Below are positions 27,101-35,621 of a stretch of DNA of 41,542 bases, piece after piece. The first letter of the stretch is position 1; every line of letters starts with the position of its first letter. The position numbers were made by a program, and so were the translations under genes. The DNA is from an uncultured Prochlorococcus sp. (GTDB lineage Bacteria > Cyanobacteriota > Cyanobacteriia > PCC-6307 > Cyanobiaceae). The notes below the pieces were generated by a model. It saw only the letters and a list, made by a program, of their open reading frames with translations. It was not told the origin of the DNA and ran no database searches. Location of the stretch: positions 1 through 41,542 of the forward strand of contig CACFBG010000011.1 in the NCBI GenBank assembly GCA_902564535.1. The letters run 5' to 3'.

Positions 27101-27266
27101 GGCAGTAATTGAAGAGGAAGGCGGTCGCTTAAATGCTTTTGCGAAAGAGCCAAAGATTGAGCTAACCGCAACAGGTCCTCTTCATAGCACCAGTTCGCGT
27201 CTTATCCTCTTAATAGGAGCTCTATTGGTTCTCGGTCTAGTTGCATTTACTGTGACTATTAGCTGA
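27099..27266 (+). CDS. Psb34-like / ssl1498-family one-helix protein
   Basis: This 55-residue protein has a hydrophilic N terminus containing GGRLNAFAKEP, resembling the NG.LNNYA.EP motif of the ssl1498 light-harvesting-like family, then a single membrane helix (about 34-52) and a three-residue end. Family members such as Psb34 bind photosystem II assembly intermediates and compete with high-light-inducible proteins. The match is made from a short motif plus architecture, so the family call is probable and not certain. Its start codon lies in a strong hairpin. sqdB begins 56 bp downstream. Confidence 0.72.
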   Translation: MAVIEEEGGRLNAFAKEPKIELTATGPLHSTSSRLILLIGALLVLGLVAFTVTIS

Positions 27267-27322
27267 AATTCTTTAGAAGCTTCATTTTTTGTGCGATTTA
27301 GCATTTCCTGCAGGAGTTCGGA

Positions 27323-28516
27323 TTGAAAGTTCTCGTTCTTGGTGGTGATGGATTCTGCGGATGGCCTTGTGCTGTCAACTTGGCAGACCAAGGCCACGAG
27401 GTTGTTATCGTTGACAATCTCAGTCGTCGCAAAATTGATATCGATCTCGAAGTGGAGTCTTTAACTCCTATTGCGAGCATCGGTGATCGATTAACAGCTT
27501 GGAAAGAAATCGGAGGTAATCCGATGAAGTTCATAAATATGGATATAGCTCATGAGTATCAAGCTCTTGTCAATCTTTTATTAGCAGAAAAACCTGATTC
27601 AGTAGTTCACTTCGCTGAGCAAAGAGCAGCTCCCTATTCAATGAAGAGTAGTTCAACAAAAAGATATACTGTAGATAATAATGTCAATGGAACTCATAAT
27701 TTATTAGCGGCGATAGTAGAAAGCTCACTAGACATTCATATTGTTCATTTAGGAACTATGGGTGTTTATGGATATGGATCACATAGAGGAGCGACTATTC
27801 CTGAAGGATACTTAAAAGTCGAGGTTCCACAGCCAGATGGAACTCGATTCGAAGAAGAAATTTTACACCCAGCAAGTCCAGGAAGTGTTTATCACATGAC
27901 GAAAACACTGGACCAATTACTTTTCCTTTATTACAACAAAAATGACAGCATTCGCATAACAGATCTTCACCAAGGAATAGTTTGGGGAACCAATACAGAT
28001 GCAACTAATAGAGATCCAAGACTAACTAACCGATTTGATTATGACGGTGACTATGGAACAGTCTTAAATCGTTTTCTTATGCAAGCCGCCATTGGATACC
28101 CTCTAACAGTCCATGGAACAGGTGGCCAAACTAGAGCATTTATTCACATCCGAGATTCGGTTAAATGTGTTCAATTAGCTTTAGAGAATCCACCTAAACA
28201 AGGTGAAAGAGTAAAGATTTTCAATCAAATGACAGAAAGTCATCAAGTTGGAGAATTAGCAAAGAAAGTCGGAGCTCTTACAGGAGCAGAACTGAATTTT
28301 CTTCCTAACCCCAGAAATGAGGCTGTAGAGAATGATCTGATTGTCGATAACAGGTGTTTTATTGAGCTTGGATTAGATCCAACTACTCTGGATGATGGCT
28401 TACTTGCAGAAGTAGTTGATGTCGCGAAGAAATATGCTCATAGATGTGATCGAAACCGTATTCCATGTGTTTCAGCTTGGACTTCTACTCAAGCCCAAGC
28501 AATTAAAAAGTCTTGA
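27323..28516 (+). CDS. sqdB: UDP-sulfoquinovose synthase
   Basis: SqdB makes UDP-sulfoquinovose from UDP-glucose and sulfite for the thylakoid sulfolipid SQDG. It is an extended short-chain dehydrogenase: GGDGFCGWP near the N terminus binds NAD, and the catalytic Tyr-x3-Lys pair is Y190/K194 in VYHMTK. The HFAEQRAAPYSM and HQGIVWGTNT segments are typical of SqdB. The start is TTG 27323, supported by AGGAG seven bases upstream and by the MKVLVLGGDG start. sqdX follows after 31 bp. Confidence 0.97.
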   Translation: MKVLVLGGDGFCGWPCAVNLADQGHEVVIVDNLSRRKIDIDLEVESLTPIASIGDRLTAWKEIGGNPMKFINMDIAHEYQALVNLLLAEKPDSVVHFAEQRAAPYSMKSSSTKRYTVDNNVNGTHNLLAAIVESSLDIHIVHLGTMGVYGYGSHRGATIPEGYLKVEVPQPDGTRFEEEILHPASPGSVYHMTKTLDQLLFLYYNKNDSIRITDLHQGIVWGTNTDATNRDPRLTNRFDYDGDYGTVLNRFLMQAAIGYPLTVHGTGGQTRAFIHIRDSVKCVQLALENPPKQGERVKIFNQMTESHQVGELAKKVGALTGAELNFLPNPRNEAVENDLIVDNRCFIELGLDPTTLDDGLLAEVVDVAKKYAHRCDRNRIPCVSAWTSTQAQAIKKS

Positions 28517-28547
28517 CTGAACAGATCTCAACAGCATCAACAAAAAA

Positions 28548-29711
28548 GTGAAGATAGCCTTTTTTACAGAAACTTTCCTCCCAAAAGTAGATGGAATAGT
28601 TACTCGACTAACTAAAACAGTTCAACATTTAGTTGAAGCAAAAGATGAAGTGATCGTTTTTTGTCCAGAGGGTGGGCCAAGCGATTACATGGGTGCAAAA
28701 GTAATAGGTGTGCCTGCGATGCCTTTACCTTTATATCCAGAATTAAAGCTTGGACTACCAGGTCCTGCTGTTTCAGAAGCTCTAGAAGCATTTCAACCTG
28801 ATCTAATTCATGTTGTAAATCCTGCAGTTCTTGGTTTAGGAGGAATATGGCTTGCAAAAACCAATAACATTCCTCTAATTGCTAGTTATCACACACATTT
28901 ACCAAAATATCTTGAACATTACGGCATGGGAATGCTTGAACCTCTGCTTTGGGAGCTCCTTAAAGCGGCACATAATCAAGCATTAATTAACTTGTGCACC
29001 TCTACTGCAATGGTGCAAGAACTTGAAGAAAAAGGAATTCAAAATACAGCTCTTTGGCAAAGAGGAGTTGATACAGATTCGTTTAGACCAGAGCTGAGAA
29101 ATGAATCCATGAGAAAACGACTATTAGGACAATTTGATGATCAAGGTTCTCTTCTTATTTATGTAGGTCGATTATCTGCCGAAAAACAAATAGAAAGAAT
29201 TAAACCCGTTTTACAGGCTCTTCCAGAAACTCGCTTAGCACTAGTTGGTGACGGCCCTTATAGACAACAACTAGAAAAAATCTTTGAAGACACATCCACA
29301 ACCTTTGTGGGTTATCTATGTGGAGAAGAATTAGCAAGTGCTTATGCGAGTGGAGATGCATTCCTCTTTCCTTCAAGCACAGAGACTCTTGGCTTAGTTT
29401 TATTAGAAGCAATGGCCGCAGGATGTCCAGTCGTTGGGGCTAATAAAGGAGGAATCCCGGACATCATTACTGATGGAAAGAATGGCTGTCTTTATAACCC
29501 AGACGAAACCAATGAAGGTGCTCAAAGTCTTATTAATGCCACGAAAAAACTTCTAGGAAATGATCTTGAACGTCAGGCTATGCGCAAGGCAGCTAGAGAA
29601 GAAGCTGAAAGATGGGGATGGGCGGGAGCTACAGCTCAATTAAGAAATTATTACAAAAATGTTTTAAAAGATTCTACAAATTTAGAAACAAGAAAAAATC
29701 AAGCCGCCTGA
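28548..29711 (+). CDS. sqdX: Sulfolipid synthase glycosyltransferase SqdX
   Basis: SqdX transfers sulfoquinovose from UDP-sulfoquinovose to diacylglycerol, the last step of SQDG synthesis. It is a GT4 enzyme of GT-B fold: an N-terminal FFTETFLPKVDGIVTRL acceptor domain, YHTHLPKYLEHYG, then the C-terminal VGRLSAEKQIERI and an SSTETLGLVLLEAMAAG segment with the E-x7-E pair that binds the nucleotide sugar. The start is GTG 28548, since MKIAFFTETF is the expected N terminus. It directly follows sqdB, and its last 13 bp overlap the convergent small gene. Confidence 0.95.
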   Translation: MKIAFFTETFLPKVDGIVTRLTKTVQHLVEAKDEVIVFCPEGGPSDYMGAKVIGVPAMPLPLYPELKLGLPGPAVSEALEAFQPDLIHVVNPAVLGLGGIWLAKTNNIPLIASYHTHLPKYLEHYGMGMLEPLLWELLKAAHNQALINLCTSTAMVQELEEKGIQNTALWQRGVDTDSFRPELRNESMRKRLLGQFDDQGSLLIYVGRLSAEKQIERIKPVLQALPETRLALVGDGPYRQQLEKIFEDTSTTFVGYLCGEELASAYASGDAFLFPSSTETLGLVLLEAMAAGCPVVGANKGGIPDIITDGKNGCLYNPDETNEGAQSLINATKKLLGNDLERQAMRKAAREEAERWGWAGATAQLRNYYKNVLKDSTNLETRKNQAA

Positions 29712-29938
29712 GGTGGAGTGGGAGGCGAGCCAAGCGGTTGGATAGGTATTACCAAAGTAGCCCAAGTATTAGGTCTATCAGGTCGTTTTTTTAAAGACTG
29801 GCGAATCCCAAAGGGAACTCGAACAACATTGGTTCCCTCCACTTGAATTGACTTACCAGTGCTAAGCACAGACTCCAGGCTCTCTTGAAAAGAGGGCAAC
29901 TTTAGGTTTCTCTTAGACAATGCTTCATCCTTTTTCAT
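29699..29938 (-). CDS. Small conserved-looking hypothetical protein (79 residues)
   Basis: I do not recognise a family. The protein is soluble: a charged helical N terminus (MKKDEALSKRNLKLPSF), a VPFGIRQSLKKRPDRPN basic middle, a short beta-like TWATLVIPIQ, and a proline-rich end (GSPPTPPQAA). Evidence that it is real is an ATG preceded by a run of six Gs five bases upstream, sensible composition, and a position that fills the gap between sqdX and gcvP with only 13 bp of overlap with sqdX. That G run can pair with a C run upstream. Confidence 0.6.
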   Translation of the reverse strand: MKKDEALSKRNLKLPSFQESLESVLSTGKSIQVEGTNVVRVPFGIRQSLKKRPDRPNTWATLVIPIQPLGSPPTPPQAA

Positions 29939-29968
29939 GGCTGCCCCCCTAATGAGAACTGCTGGGGG
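29936..29968 (-). promoter_or_regulatory. C-run/G-run hairpin over the start of the 79-residue gene
   Basis: On the reverse strand CCCCC (29968-29964) can pair with the GGGGGG (29949-29944) that serves as ribosome site, across a 14-base loop. The ATG (29938-29936) follows five bases later. Runs of five or six G or C are rare in this AT-rich window, which makes the pairing notable. Confidence 0.45.
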
Positions 29969-30056
29969 ACATGATAGTGAAAAAAATGAATAACGCCAAT
30001 ATTTAAAGCTAATTTCTTTTGTTTTGAGTGAAAATATGCTTCTTTTTTCGGTTTAA

Positions 30057-32972
30057 TTAAACAAATTCCTCCATCTGAACACAAGAACAGATCAAATTTC
30101 TATCTCCATAAGCATTGTTTATACGAGATACAGCCGGCCAAAACTTATTCTCAATCTGACATTGCATAGGAAAAGCTGCTTGAGATCTTGAATAAGGTCG
30201 ATCCCAATTATCAGATGTAATAGCCATCAAAGTATGAGGTGCACGCTTTAAGGGGTTATTGCTTAAATCACTTTCTCCGGATTCTATAGAATCAATTTCT
30301 AATTTAATAGAAATCATTGCATCACAAAATCTATTAAGTTCTTCTAAACTTTCACTCTCTGTTGGTTCAATCATTAAAGTACCTAAAACAGGCCAACTTA
30401 CAGTTGGAGCATGGAATCCATAATCCATTAATCTTTTCGCTATATCATCGACTTCGATGCTCGCGATTTGCTTAAGAGGACGTAAGTCTAAAATGCATTC
30501 ATGAGCAACCAGTCCATCCAATCCTTTAAATAAAACTGCATAATGTGGATTTAATTTTTTAGCAATGTAATTAGCAGACAATAAAGCTACTGAACTTGCT
30601 TTGCGTAAGCCATTTAACCCCATCATTCTTAAATACATCCATGAAATAGGAAGTATGCCTGCACTACCGTATGGCGCCGCAGATATGGCTCCTATTGCCA
30701 TATTCCCGCCACATGAAGAAAGAGGATGACCAGGTAAAAAAGGGCTCAAGTGTGGTGCTGCTGCTATCGGACCTACTCCTGGCCCTCCTCCTCCATGGGG
30801 AATACAAAAAGTTTTGTGCAGATTTAAATGGCAAATATCTACCCCATAGTCAACTGGTCTACAAATTCCTACTTGAGCATTGAAATTAGCTCCATCCAAA
30901 TACACTTGACCGCCATTATCATGAACTGTTTGACATATTTCTTTGATCTTCAGCTCAAAAACTCCATGCGTAGAAGGGTAGGTAATCATCAATGCCGCAA
31001 GAGTATCAGAATATTCTTCTGATTTTTGTTTTAAATCAGATAGATCTACATTGCCCGCCGAGTCACAATTGACTGGGACAACTTTCATTCCTGCCATAAC
31101 TGAGCTAGCAGGATTAGTTCCATGAGCACTAGTAGGAATTAAACATACATCTCTTTGAGATTGACCACGATATTTATGCCATTCACGTATTACCAAAAGA
31201 CCAGCAAATTCACCTTGTGAACCTGCATTGGGCTGAAAGGATACAGATGGAAAACCTGTTAATTGTGATAACCATTGAACTAGATCTTCAATCAACAATT
31301 TGTATCCCTCAACCTGAGATATAGGCGAAAAAGGATGTATGGCTGAAAACATACTCCAACTAATTGGAGCAAGTTCAGATGCTGCATTTAATTTCATAGT
31401 GCAACTACCCAAAGGAATCATTCCTTCAACCAAAGAAAAATCCTTCTTCACTAATTTGTACATATATCTAAGTAAATTCGTTTCAGATTGGTAGATATGA
31501 AAAACAGGCTGCTGTAACCAATTCTTATCTCTTATTGGAATATCATCAAATAGTTCTTTAGAGTCTAAAGAATATTCAAAGTTTAAATCATTAAATTGTT
31601 TACCTATAGATTGTGCAAAAATATTAGATAGAGTATGAATTTCATTTTCTGTTGACAATTCATCTAAAGTAATTCCAAAGCCACTTGCATTTGATTGATC
31701 TACTCCTAAGGGCAATATACGCAAATTAAAGCCATTTTCTTCAGCTAACTTTATAACAACTGGTGCATGATCTGAGTAAATATCAATACTGTCAAATCTT
31801 GTGAATTTATCAAAAGTAAATCCTAATTTCGTTAGATTAATCTCAAGAATTTTTCGAAGTTGAACTATTTTCAGAGCAATTTTATGTAATCCTTTAGGCC
31901 CATGATGAACCGCATAAAAAGATGCAATTATAGCCAATAAAACTTGAGCAGTACATATATTACTAGTTGCTTTATCTCTGCGAATATGCTGCTCTCTAGT
32001 TTGTAAAGCTAACCTCAAGGCTTTATTACCTTCTTGATCTATAGATTCACCAACCAACCGACCAGGAATTTGACGTTTAAACTTTTCACTAGTCGCAAAA
32101 AAAGCTGCATGAGGCCCCCCAAATCCATAAGGAACCCCAAATCTTTGAACACTACCTATTGCAATATCTACACCCATTTGTCCTATTGGCTTAATTAAGA
32201 CTTGAGCCAATGGATCAATTGACGAAATAACTAAAGCCCCAAAGTTATGAACATTATTAATACATTTTGAAGGGTTCCAAAGACGACCATTACAACCTGG
32301 TAATTGAAGAAAAACCCCAAATACATTTTCATTAAGAGCAAATTTCTCAGGCTCTTGAATTTCTACTTCAATTCCCAAAGGATTTGCACGAGTTTGAAGT
32401 ACAGCTAAGGTCTGAGGAAGAACTTGGTGATCAACCAGAAATCTTTTCGCCCCTTTATTTGTTTTTGCTCCAAAACAAAGACTCATTGCTTCTGCTGCTG
32501 CAGTGGCCTCATCAAGCAAAGAAGCATTTGCAATGGGTAATCCTGTTAACTCACTAATAAGAGTTTGAAAATTAAATAAAGCTTCTAATCTTCCTTGAGA
32601 GATCTCAGATTGATAAGGGGTATACGATGTATACCAAGAAGGGTTTTCAAAGACATGTCGCTTTAAAACAGCTGGCATGTGGGTACCAAAGTATCCAAGT
32701 CCAATTAAAGAGCGATAGGGCTTGTTTTTGTTCGCAATAGTGCGCAATTCATCTAAAGCCTGTGCCTCAGAACAACCTTGAAACGAATTTTCTGAGAAAG
32801 AACCTTGAAAAAGTATTTCTCTTGGCACAACAGCTTCAACAAATTCTTCTAAATGCTTAAAACCCAGAAATTCAAGCATTTCCGATTGTTCATTTCCCTT
32901 TGGTCCAATATGTCTAAAAGCAAAAGCACTATCATCATTAATTGATGCAGACTCTAAATTGCTGTCGATCAC
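30057..32972 (-). CDS. gcvP: Glycine dehydrogenase (decarboxylating), P-protein
   Basis: The P-protein decarboxylates glycine with PLP and passes the aminomethyl group to the lipoyl arm of GcvH, important in cyanobacterial photorespiration and C1 supply. It is the fused full-length form (971 residues) with both halves. The PLP lysine is K720 in LNLHKTF, followed by the glycine-rich [10 protein letters not shown] loop. The N terminus has AFRHIGP. The start is GTG 32972. It lies 73 bp after gcvH in the same direction. gcvT and the lipoamide dehydrogenase gene are not in the window. A TTTAATTAAA palindrome spans its stop codon. Confidence 0.97.
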   Translation of the reverse strand: MIDSNLESASINDDSAFAFRHIGPKGNEQSEMLEFLGFKHLEEFVEAVVPREILFQGSFSENSFQGCSEAQALDELRTIANKNKPYRSLIGLGYFGTHMPAVLKRHVFENPSWYTSYTPYQSEISQGRLEALFNFQTLISELTGLPIANASLLDEATAAAEAMSLCFGAKTNKGAKRFLVDHQVLPQTLAVLQTRANPLGIEVEIQEPEKFALNENVFGVFLQLPGCNGRLWNPSKCINNVHNFGALVISSIDPLAQVLIKPIGQMGVDIAIGSVQRFGVPYGFGGPHAAFFATSEKFKRQIPGRLVGESIDQEGNKALRLALQTREQHIRRDKATSNICTAQVLLAIIASFYAVHHGPKGLHKIALKIVQLRKILEINLTKLGFTFDKFTRFDSIDIYSDHAPVVIKLAEENGFNLRILPLGVDQSNASGFGITLDELSTENEIHTLSNIFAQSIGKQFNDLNFEYSLDSKELFDDIPIRDKNWLQQPVFHIYQSETNLLRYMYKLVKKDFSLVEGMIPLGSCTMKLNAASELAPISWSMFSAIHPFSPISQVEGYKLLIEDLVQWLSQLTGFPSVSFQPNAGSQGEFAGLLVIREWHKYRGQSQRDVCLIPTSAHGTNPASSVMAGMKVVPVNCDSAGNVDLSDLKQKSEEYSDTLAALMITYPSTHGVFELKIKEICQTVHDNGGQVYLDGANFNAQVGICRPVDYGVDICHLNLHKTFCIPHGGGGPGVGPIAAAPHLSPFLPGHPLSSCGGNMAIGAISAAPYGSAGILPISWMYLRMMGLNGLRKASSVALLSANYIAKKLNPHYAVLFKGLDGLVAHECILDLRPLKQIASIEVDDIAKRLMDYGFHAPTVSWPVLGTLMIEPTESESLEELNRFCDAMISIKLEIDSIESGESDLSNNPLKRAPHTLMAITSDNWDRPYSRSQAAFPMQCQIENKFWPAVSRINNAYGDRNLICSCVQMEEFV

Positions 32973-33045
32973 TGCTCAACTATTTTCAAAGTCTTAAGAG
33001 CTTATAAAAGATAAAGCAATTTTAGAGTGCCTAAATAGAAATTTT

Positions 33046-33435
33046 TTAATTTGGAGCAACTTTTGCAGAATATTGAGCTGAAGCCATGAGTTGATCTAAT
33101 TGCTTCAAATCCTTTGGCTTTAAACGAAGTAACCAGCCTTTGCCGTGAGGATCATTTTGCAGATCTTCTGGACTATCAATTACTGATTCATTGCGCTCAA
33201 TAATCTCTCCTGCAATGGGAAGGTACATATCCTCTACAGCTTTAACCGATTCAACGGATCCAAAACTTTGGCCTTTATCTAAAATCGTTCCCACATCAGG
33301 CAAATCAACAAAAACAATATCTCCTAGTTGATCTACAGCAAAAGCACTGATCCCAATTCGAACAGAATCACCTTCTAAACAAGCATATTCATGGCTATCG
33401 GCGAAGCGAAAGCTCTCTGGAAAATTAAAGGCCAT
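33046..33435 (-). CDS. gcvH: Glycine cleavage system H protein
   Basis: GcvH carries the lipoyl arm that shuttles the aminomethyl group between P- and T-proteins. It is 129 residues with HEYACLEGDSVRIGIS, GDIVFVDLPDVG and the lipoylation lysine K65 in VESVKAVEDMY. The start ATG has AAGG three bases before it. It lies between the PLP enzyme gene (22-bp gap) and gcvP (73-bp gap), indicating a three-gene operon. Confidence 0.97.
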   Translation of the reverse strand: MAFNFPESFRFADSHEYACLEGDSVRIGISAFAVDQLGDIVFVDLPDVGTILDKGQSFGSVESVKAVEDMYLPIAGEIIERNESVIDSPEDLQNDPHGKGWLLRLKPKDLKQLDQLMASAQYSAKVAPN

Positions 33436-33457
33436 TTACCTTGGGCCAGAAACAACT

Positions 33458-34741
33458 TTACTTAGTTTGGGGCAAAGTAAGGAATCCTGCCTTAACTAAA
33501 TCAATTAATAAACGTTTAAGTGCAATTTTTATATGAGCTCGACTTGTTCCACCCTGGACAAAAAGATTAAAAGGAGGCCTTAGAGGAGCATCAGCTGACA
33601 ATTCACTAGTACTGCCATCAATAAAAGTTCCTCCAGCCATCAACAATTCACTTTCATAACCTGGCATTGAAGAAGGAACAGGGTCCAAATAAGAACCGAC
33701 AGGAGACGAACCTTGCAAGGCTTTACATGCAACTTTTAATGCATCAGGGTCATTAAATTGCACTGCCTGAATAACGTCAGAACGATGCTCTCCTACTCTA
33801 GGACTGACCAAAAAGCCAAGCTCTTGAAATACTCCACCAACTAAATCAGCTCCAATCAAAGCCTCACAAACCATCTGAGGAGACAAAAATAAACCTTGTA
33901 AAATTAATCGATTCAAGTCAAAACTGGTTCCTCCATGACTCCCAATTCCTGGAGCAGTCAAGCGACAACAAGCTTGTTCTACTAATTTTTCCTTGCCAGC
34001 AATATAACCTCCTGTTGGAACAATAGTGCCTCCAAGATTTTTAATTAATGAACCTGCAATTAAATCAGCACCAACTGCACATGGCTCCTTTTCCTCAACA
34101 AATTCACCATAACAATTATCCACGAAGCATACAATTTCAGGATCTTTTTGATGTATATAACAACAAATTTTCTCAATAGATTTTAAAGACAGAGATGGTC
34201 TCCAAGAATAACCACAACTTCTTTGAATAAAAACCATTTTAGTAGATTTTTTCAAAGCATTATCTAATTTGCTGTAATCAATCATTTTTTCATTTAAATC
34301 TATTTCCTCATAATTAATTTGAAATTCTTTTAAAGAACCTGCTCCAAAACCTCTTAAGCCTATTACTTCTTCTAATGTGTCATAAGGTTTTCCAGTGATT
34401 GATAATAAGCTATCTCCTGGCCTTAAAATTCCATATAAAGCTGCTGCAATCGCATGAGTTCCACTCACTATTTGCATGCGAACAGCAGCTTTTTCTGCAC
34501 CTAAAGCTCTTGCAAAAATTCTATCAACCACCTCTCGACCTTGATCACCATGAGCATAGCCAGTAAGAGAATTAAAATGATGCGTTCCTAATTTTTCTTG
34601 TGAAAAAGCATCTAATACCCTTTCCATTATTGGCGATAAATTGTTAGAACGCTCTTCAGCTAATGACTTATATTTATCGGAGACAAAAGACACATGGTTA
34701 CTAGCCCATTGATTAATTAATTTTTCATCGTTAAAGTTCAA
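33458..34741 (-). CDS. PLP enzyme, methionine gamma-lyase / 'aluminium resistance' family
   Basis: This is a fold-type I PLP enzyme of the YnbB-like family, annotated elsewhere as aluminium resistance or methionine gamma-lyase family. SGTHAIAAAL (about 93-102) binds the phosphate, D208 in CFVDNCYGEF would contact the pyridine nitrogen, and K234 in SLIKNLGGT is the Schiff-base lysine. The length is 427. The true substrate is not established, and the sulfur-amino-acid role is only by family. The start is TTG 34741 after an A9 tract; no better start is seen. It heads the gcvH-gcvP group. A 12-bp inverted repeat lies about 30 bp upstream. Confidence 0.83.
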   Translation of the reverse strand: MNFNDEKLINQWASNHVSFVSDKYKSLAEERSNNLSPIMERVLDAFSQEKLGTHHFNSLTGYAHGDQGREVVDRIFARALGAEKAAVRMQIVSGTHAIAAALYGILRPGDSLLSITGKPYDTLEEVIGLRGFGAGSLKEFQINYEEIDLNEKMIDYSKLDNALKKSTKMVFIQRSCGYSWRPSLSLKSIEKICCYIHQKDPEIVCFVDNCYGEFVEEKEPCAVGADLIAGSLIKNLGGTIVPTGGYIAGKEKLVEQACCRLTAPGIGSHGGTSFDLNRLILQGLFLSPQMVCEALIGADLVGGVFQELGFLVSPRVGEHRSDVIQAVQFNDPDALKVACKALQGSSPVGSYLDPVPSSMPGYESELLMAGGTFIDGSTSELSADAPLRPPFNLFVQGGTSRAHIKIALKRLLIDLVKAGFLTLPQTK

Positions 34742-34771
34742 TTTTTTTTTCCAAGGGGAAGATCTTATAAT

Positions 34772-34809
34772 GAATATTTTCTCTTTTTACTTATCAGGAG
34801 AAAATATTC
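34772..34809. repeat. 12-bp perfect inverted repeat between the HTH gene and the PLP gene
   Basis: GAATATTTTCTC (34772-34783) and GAGAAAATATTC (34798-34809) are exact reverse complements separated by 14 bases. Both flanking genes are on the reverse strand, but the T-rich tail typical of a terminator follows it only on the forward strand. It may be a terminator for antisense transcription, an mRNA-end structure, or an operator for a dimeric regulator. Confidence 0.55.
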
Positions 34810-34820
34810 TTTTCTTAAGT

Positions 34821-35540
34821 TTACTCAAAAACCTGTTCTATATTTAATACTTTTGAGCGAATGCGTAAATCTTTGAGAAATCCATCTGGTCCAATGTGTG
34901 CATTTCCTCCTAACACTTTGTGAGTTAAATATAAATCTAATAACTCTCCATCTAACTCTTGAGCTGAATAATCTCTTAACCCTGCTATAACTTGAGCAAA
35001 TCTTTCTCTCCTAAATAATTTATTAACAGGGTAAGCCTTCATAACTTCTTCGCGACACTGCCTCCATGGCCTACCTTTACAAAAAAACTCTGCCAAAGCA
35101 GCACTAATCCCTGATGCTTCTTCCTCCTCAATAAACCAATCAAAACAAGATGGTAAAGGTTGTAAGCCAATGAAAATTTCAAATAAATCTCCTGCACTAA
35201 TAGGCGTTCTATCGTCTCTTAATAAAGGAGTTGCTGATTCAGCAAGGACTTTCAGCAATTCAGGATGATCGTCAATTAATTGATCCCTAAGAAAAGTGAC
35301 TCCTTTAGAAAGCACTTCATTAGCTTGAGCTAAAGCAAGAAAAACTTCCGGTCCAGGTGCTGCTAATTTGCCATTTCTTAAATTAGAAATCTGAGAATTA
35401 TGTACTCTTCCTAAGTCCAAAGATTCAGCTAAAGCTGGTAGAACTTTATGAGACCATCCATTTCTTTCATGCCATACATGAATCAAATGGGCCATTGCCC
35501 TCCGGCCATTTAAAAGCCGATCACGAAAATCTTCGCTCAC
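34821..35540 (-). CDS. Hypothetical protein with XRE-like helix-turn-helix region
   Basis: I do not recognise a named family. Residues about 15-75 look like an XRE-type HTH: AMAHLIHVWHERNGWSHKVL, then LAESLDLGRVHNSQISNLRNGKL, where HNSQISNLRNGK fits a recognition helix, followed by a LALAQANEVL helix. The rest (about 80-239) is a soluble alpha-helical domain with no further motif seen. The start is GTG 35540. It is divergent from desC across 81 bp and is followed by a 12-bp inverted repeat. A DNA-binding or regulatory role is inferred, not shown. Confidence 0.68.
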   Translation of the reverse strand: MSEDFRDRLLNGRRAMAHLIHVWHERNGWSHKVLPALAESLDLGRVHNSQISNLRNGKLAAPGPEVFLALAQANEVLSKGVTFLRDQLIDDHPELLKVLAESATPLLRDDRTPISAGDLFEIFIGLQPLPSCFDWFIEEEEASGISAALAEFFCKGRPWRQCREEVMKAYPVNKLFRRERFAQVIAGLRDYSAQELDGELLDLYLTHKVLGGNAHIGPDGFLKDLRIRSKVLNIEQVFE

Positions 35541-35576
35541 AAAATCAGATTGCAGATCGTCACCTTTAGCATGATC

Positions 35577-35606
35577 TTGATCCTTATCAGGTATTCTGTC
35601 TACACT
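35577..35606 (+). promoter_or_regulatory. Candidate desC promoter
   Basis: TTGATC (35577-35582) and TACACT (35601-35606) are separated by 18 bp, about 15 bp before the desC ATG. The gap is shared with the divergent HTH gene, so divergent regulation is possible. No Shine-Dalgarno is visible between the -10 and the ATG. Confidence 0.33.
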
Positions 35607-35621
35607 TATAGCTGATCACTC

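Noticed and set aside
27307-27314. CCTGCAGG palindrome before sqdB
   Set aside because: It overlaps the AGGAG ribosome site and is short enough to be chance.
34742-34820. Glycine riboswitch before the gcvH-gcvP group
   Set aside because: The gap is too short and shows only the inverted repeat and an A/T tract; no aptamer-like pattern was seen.
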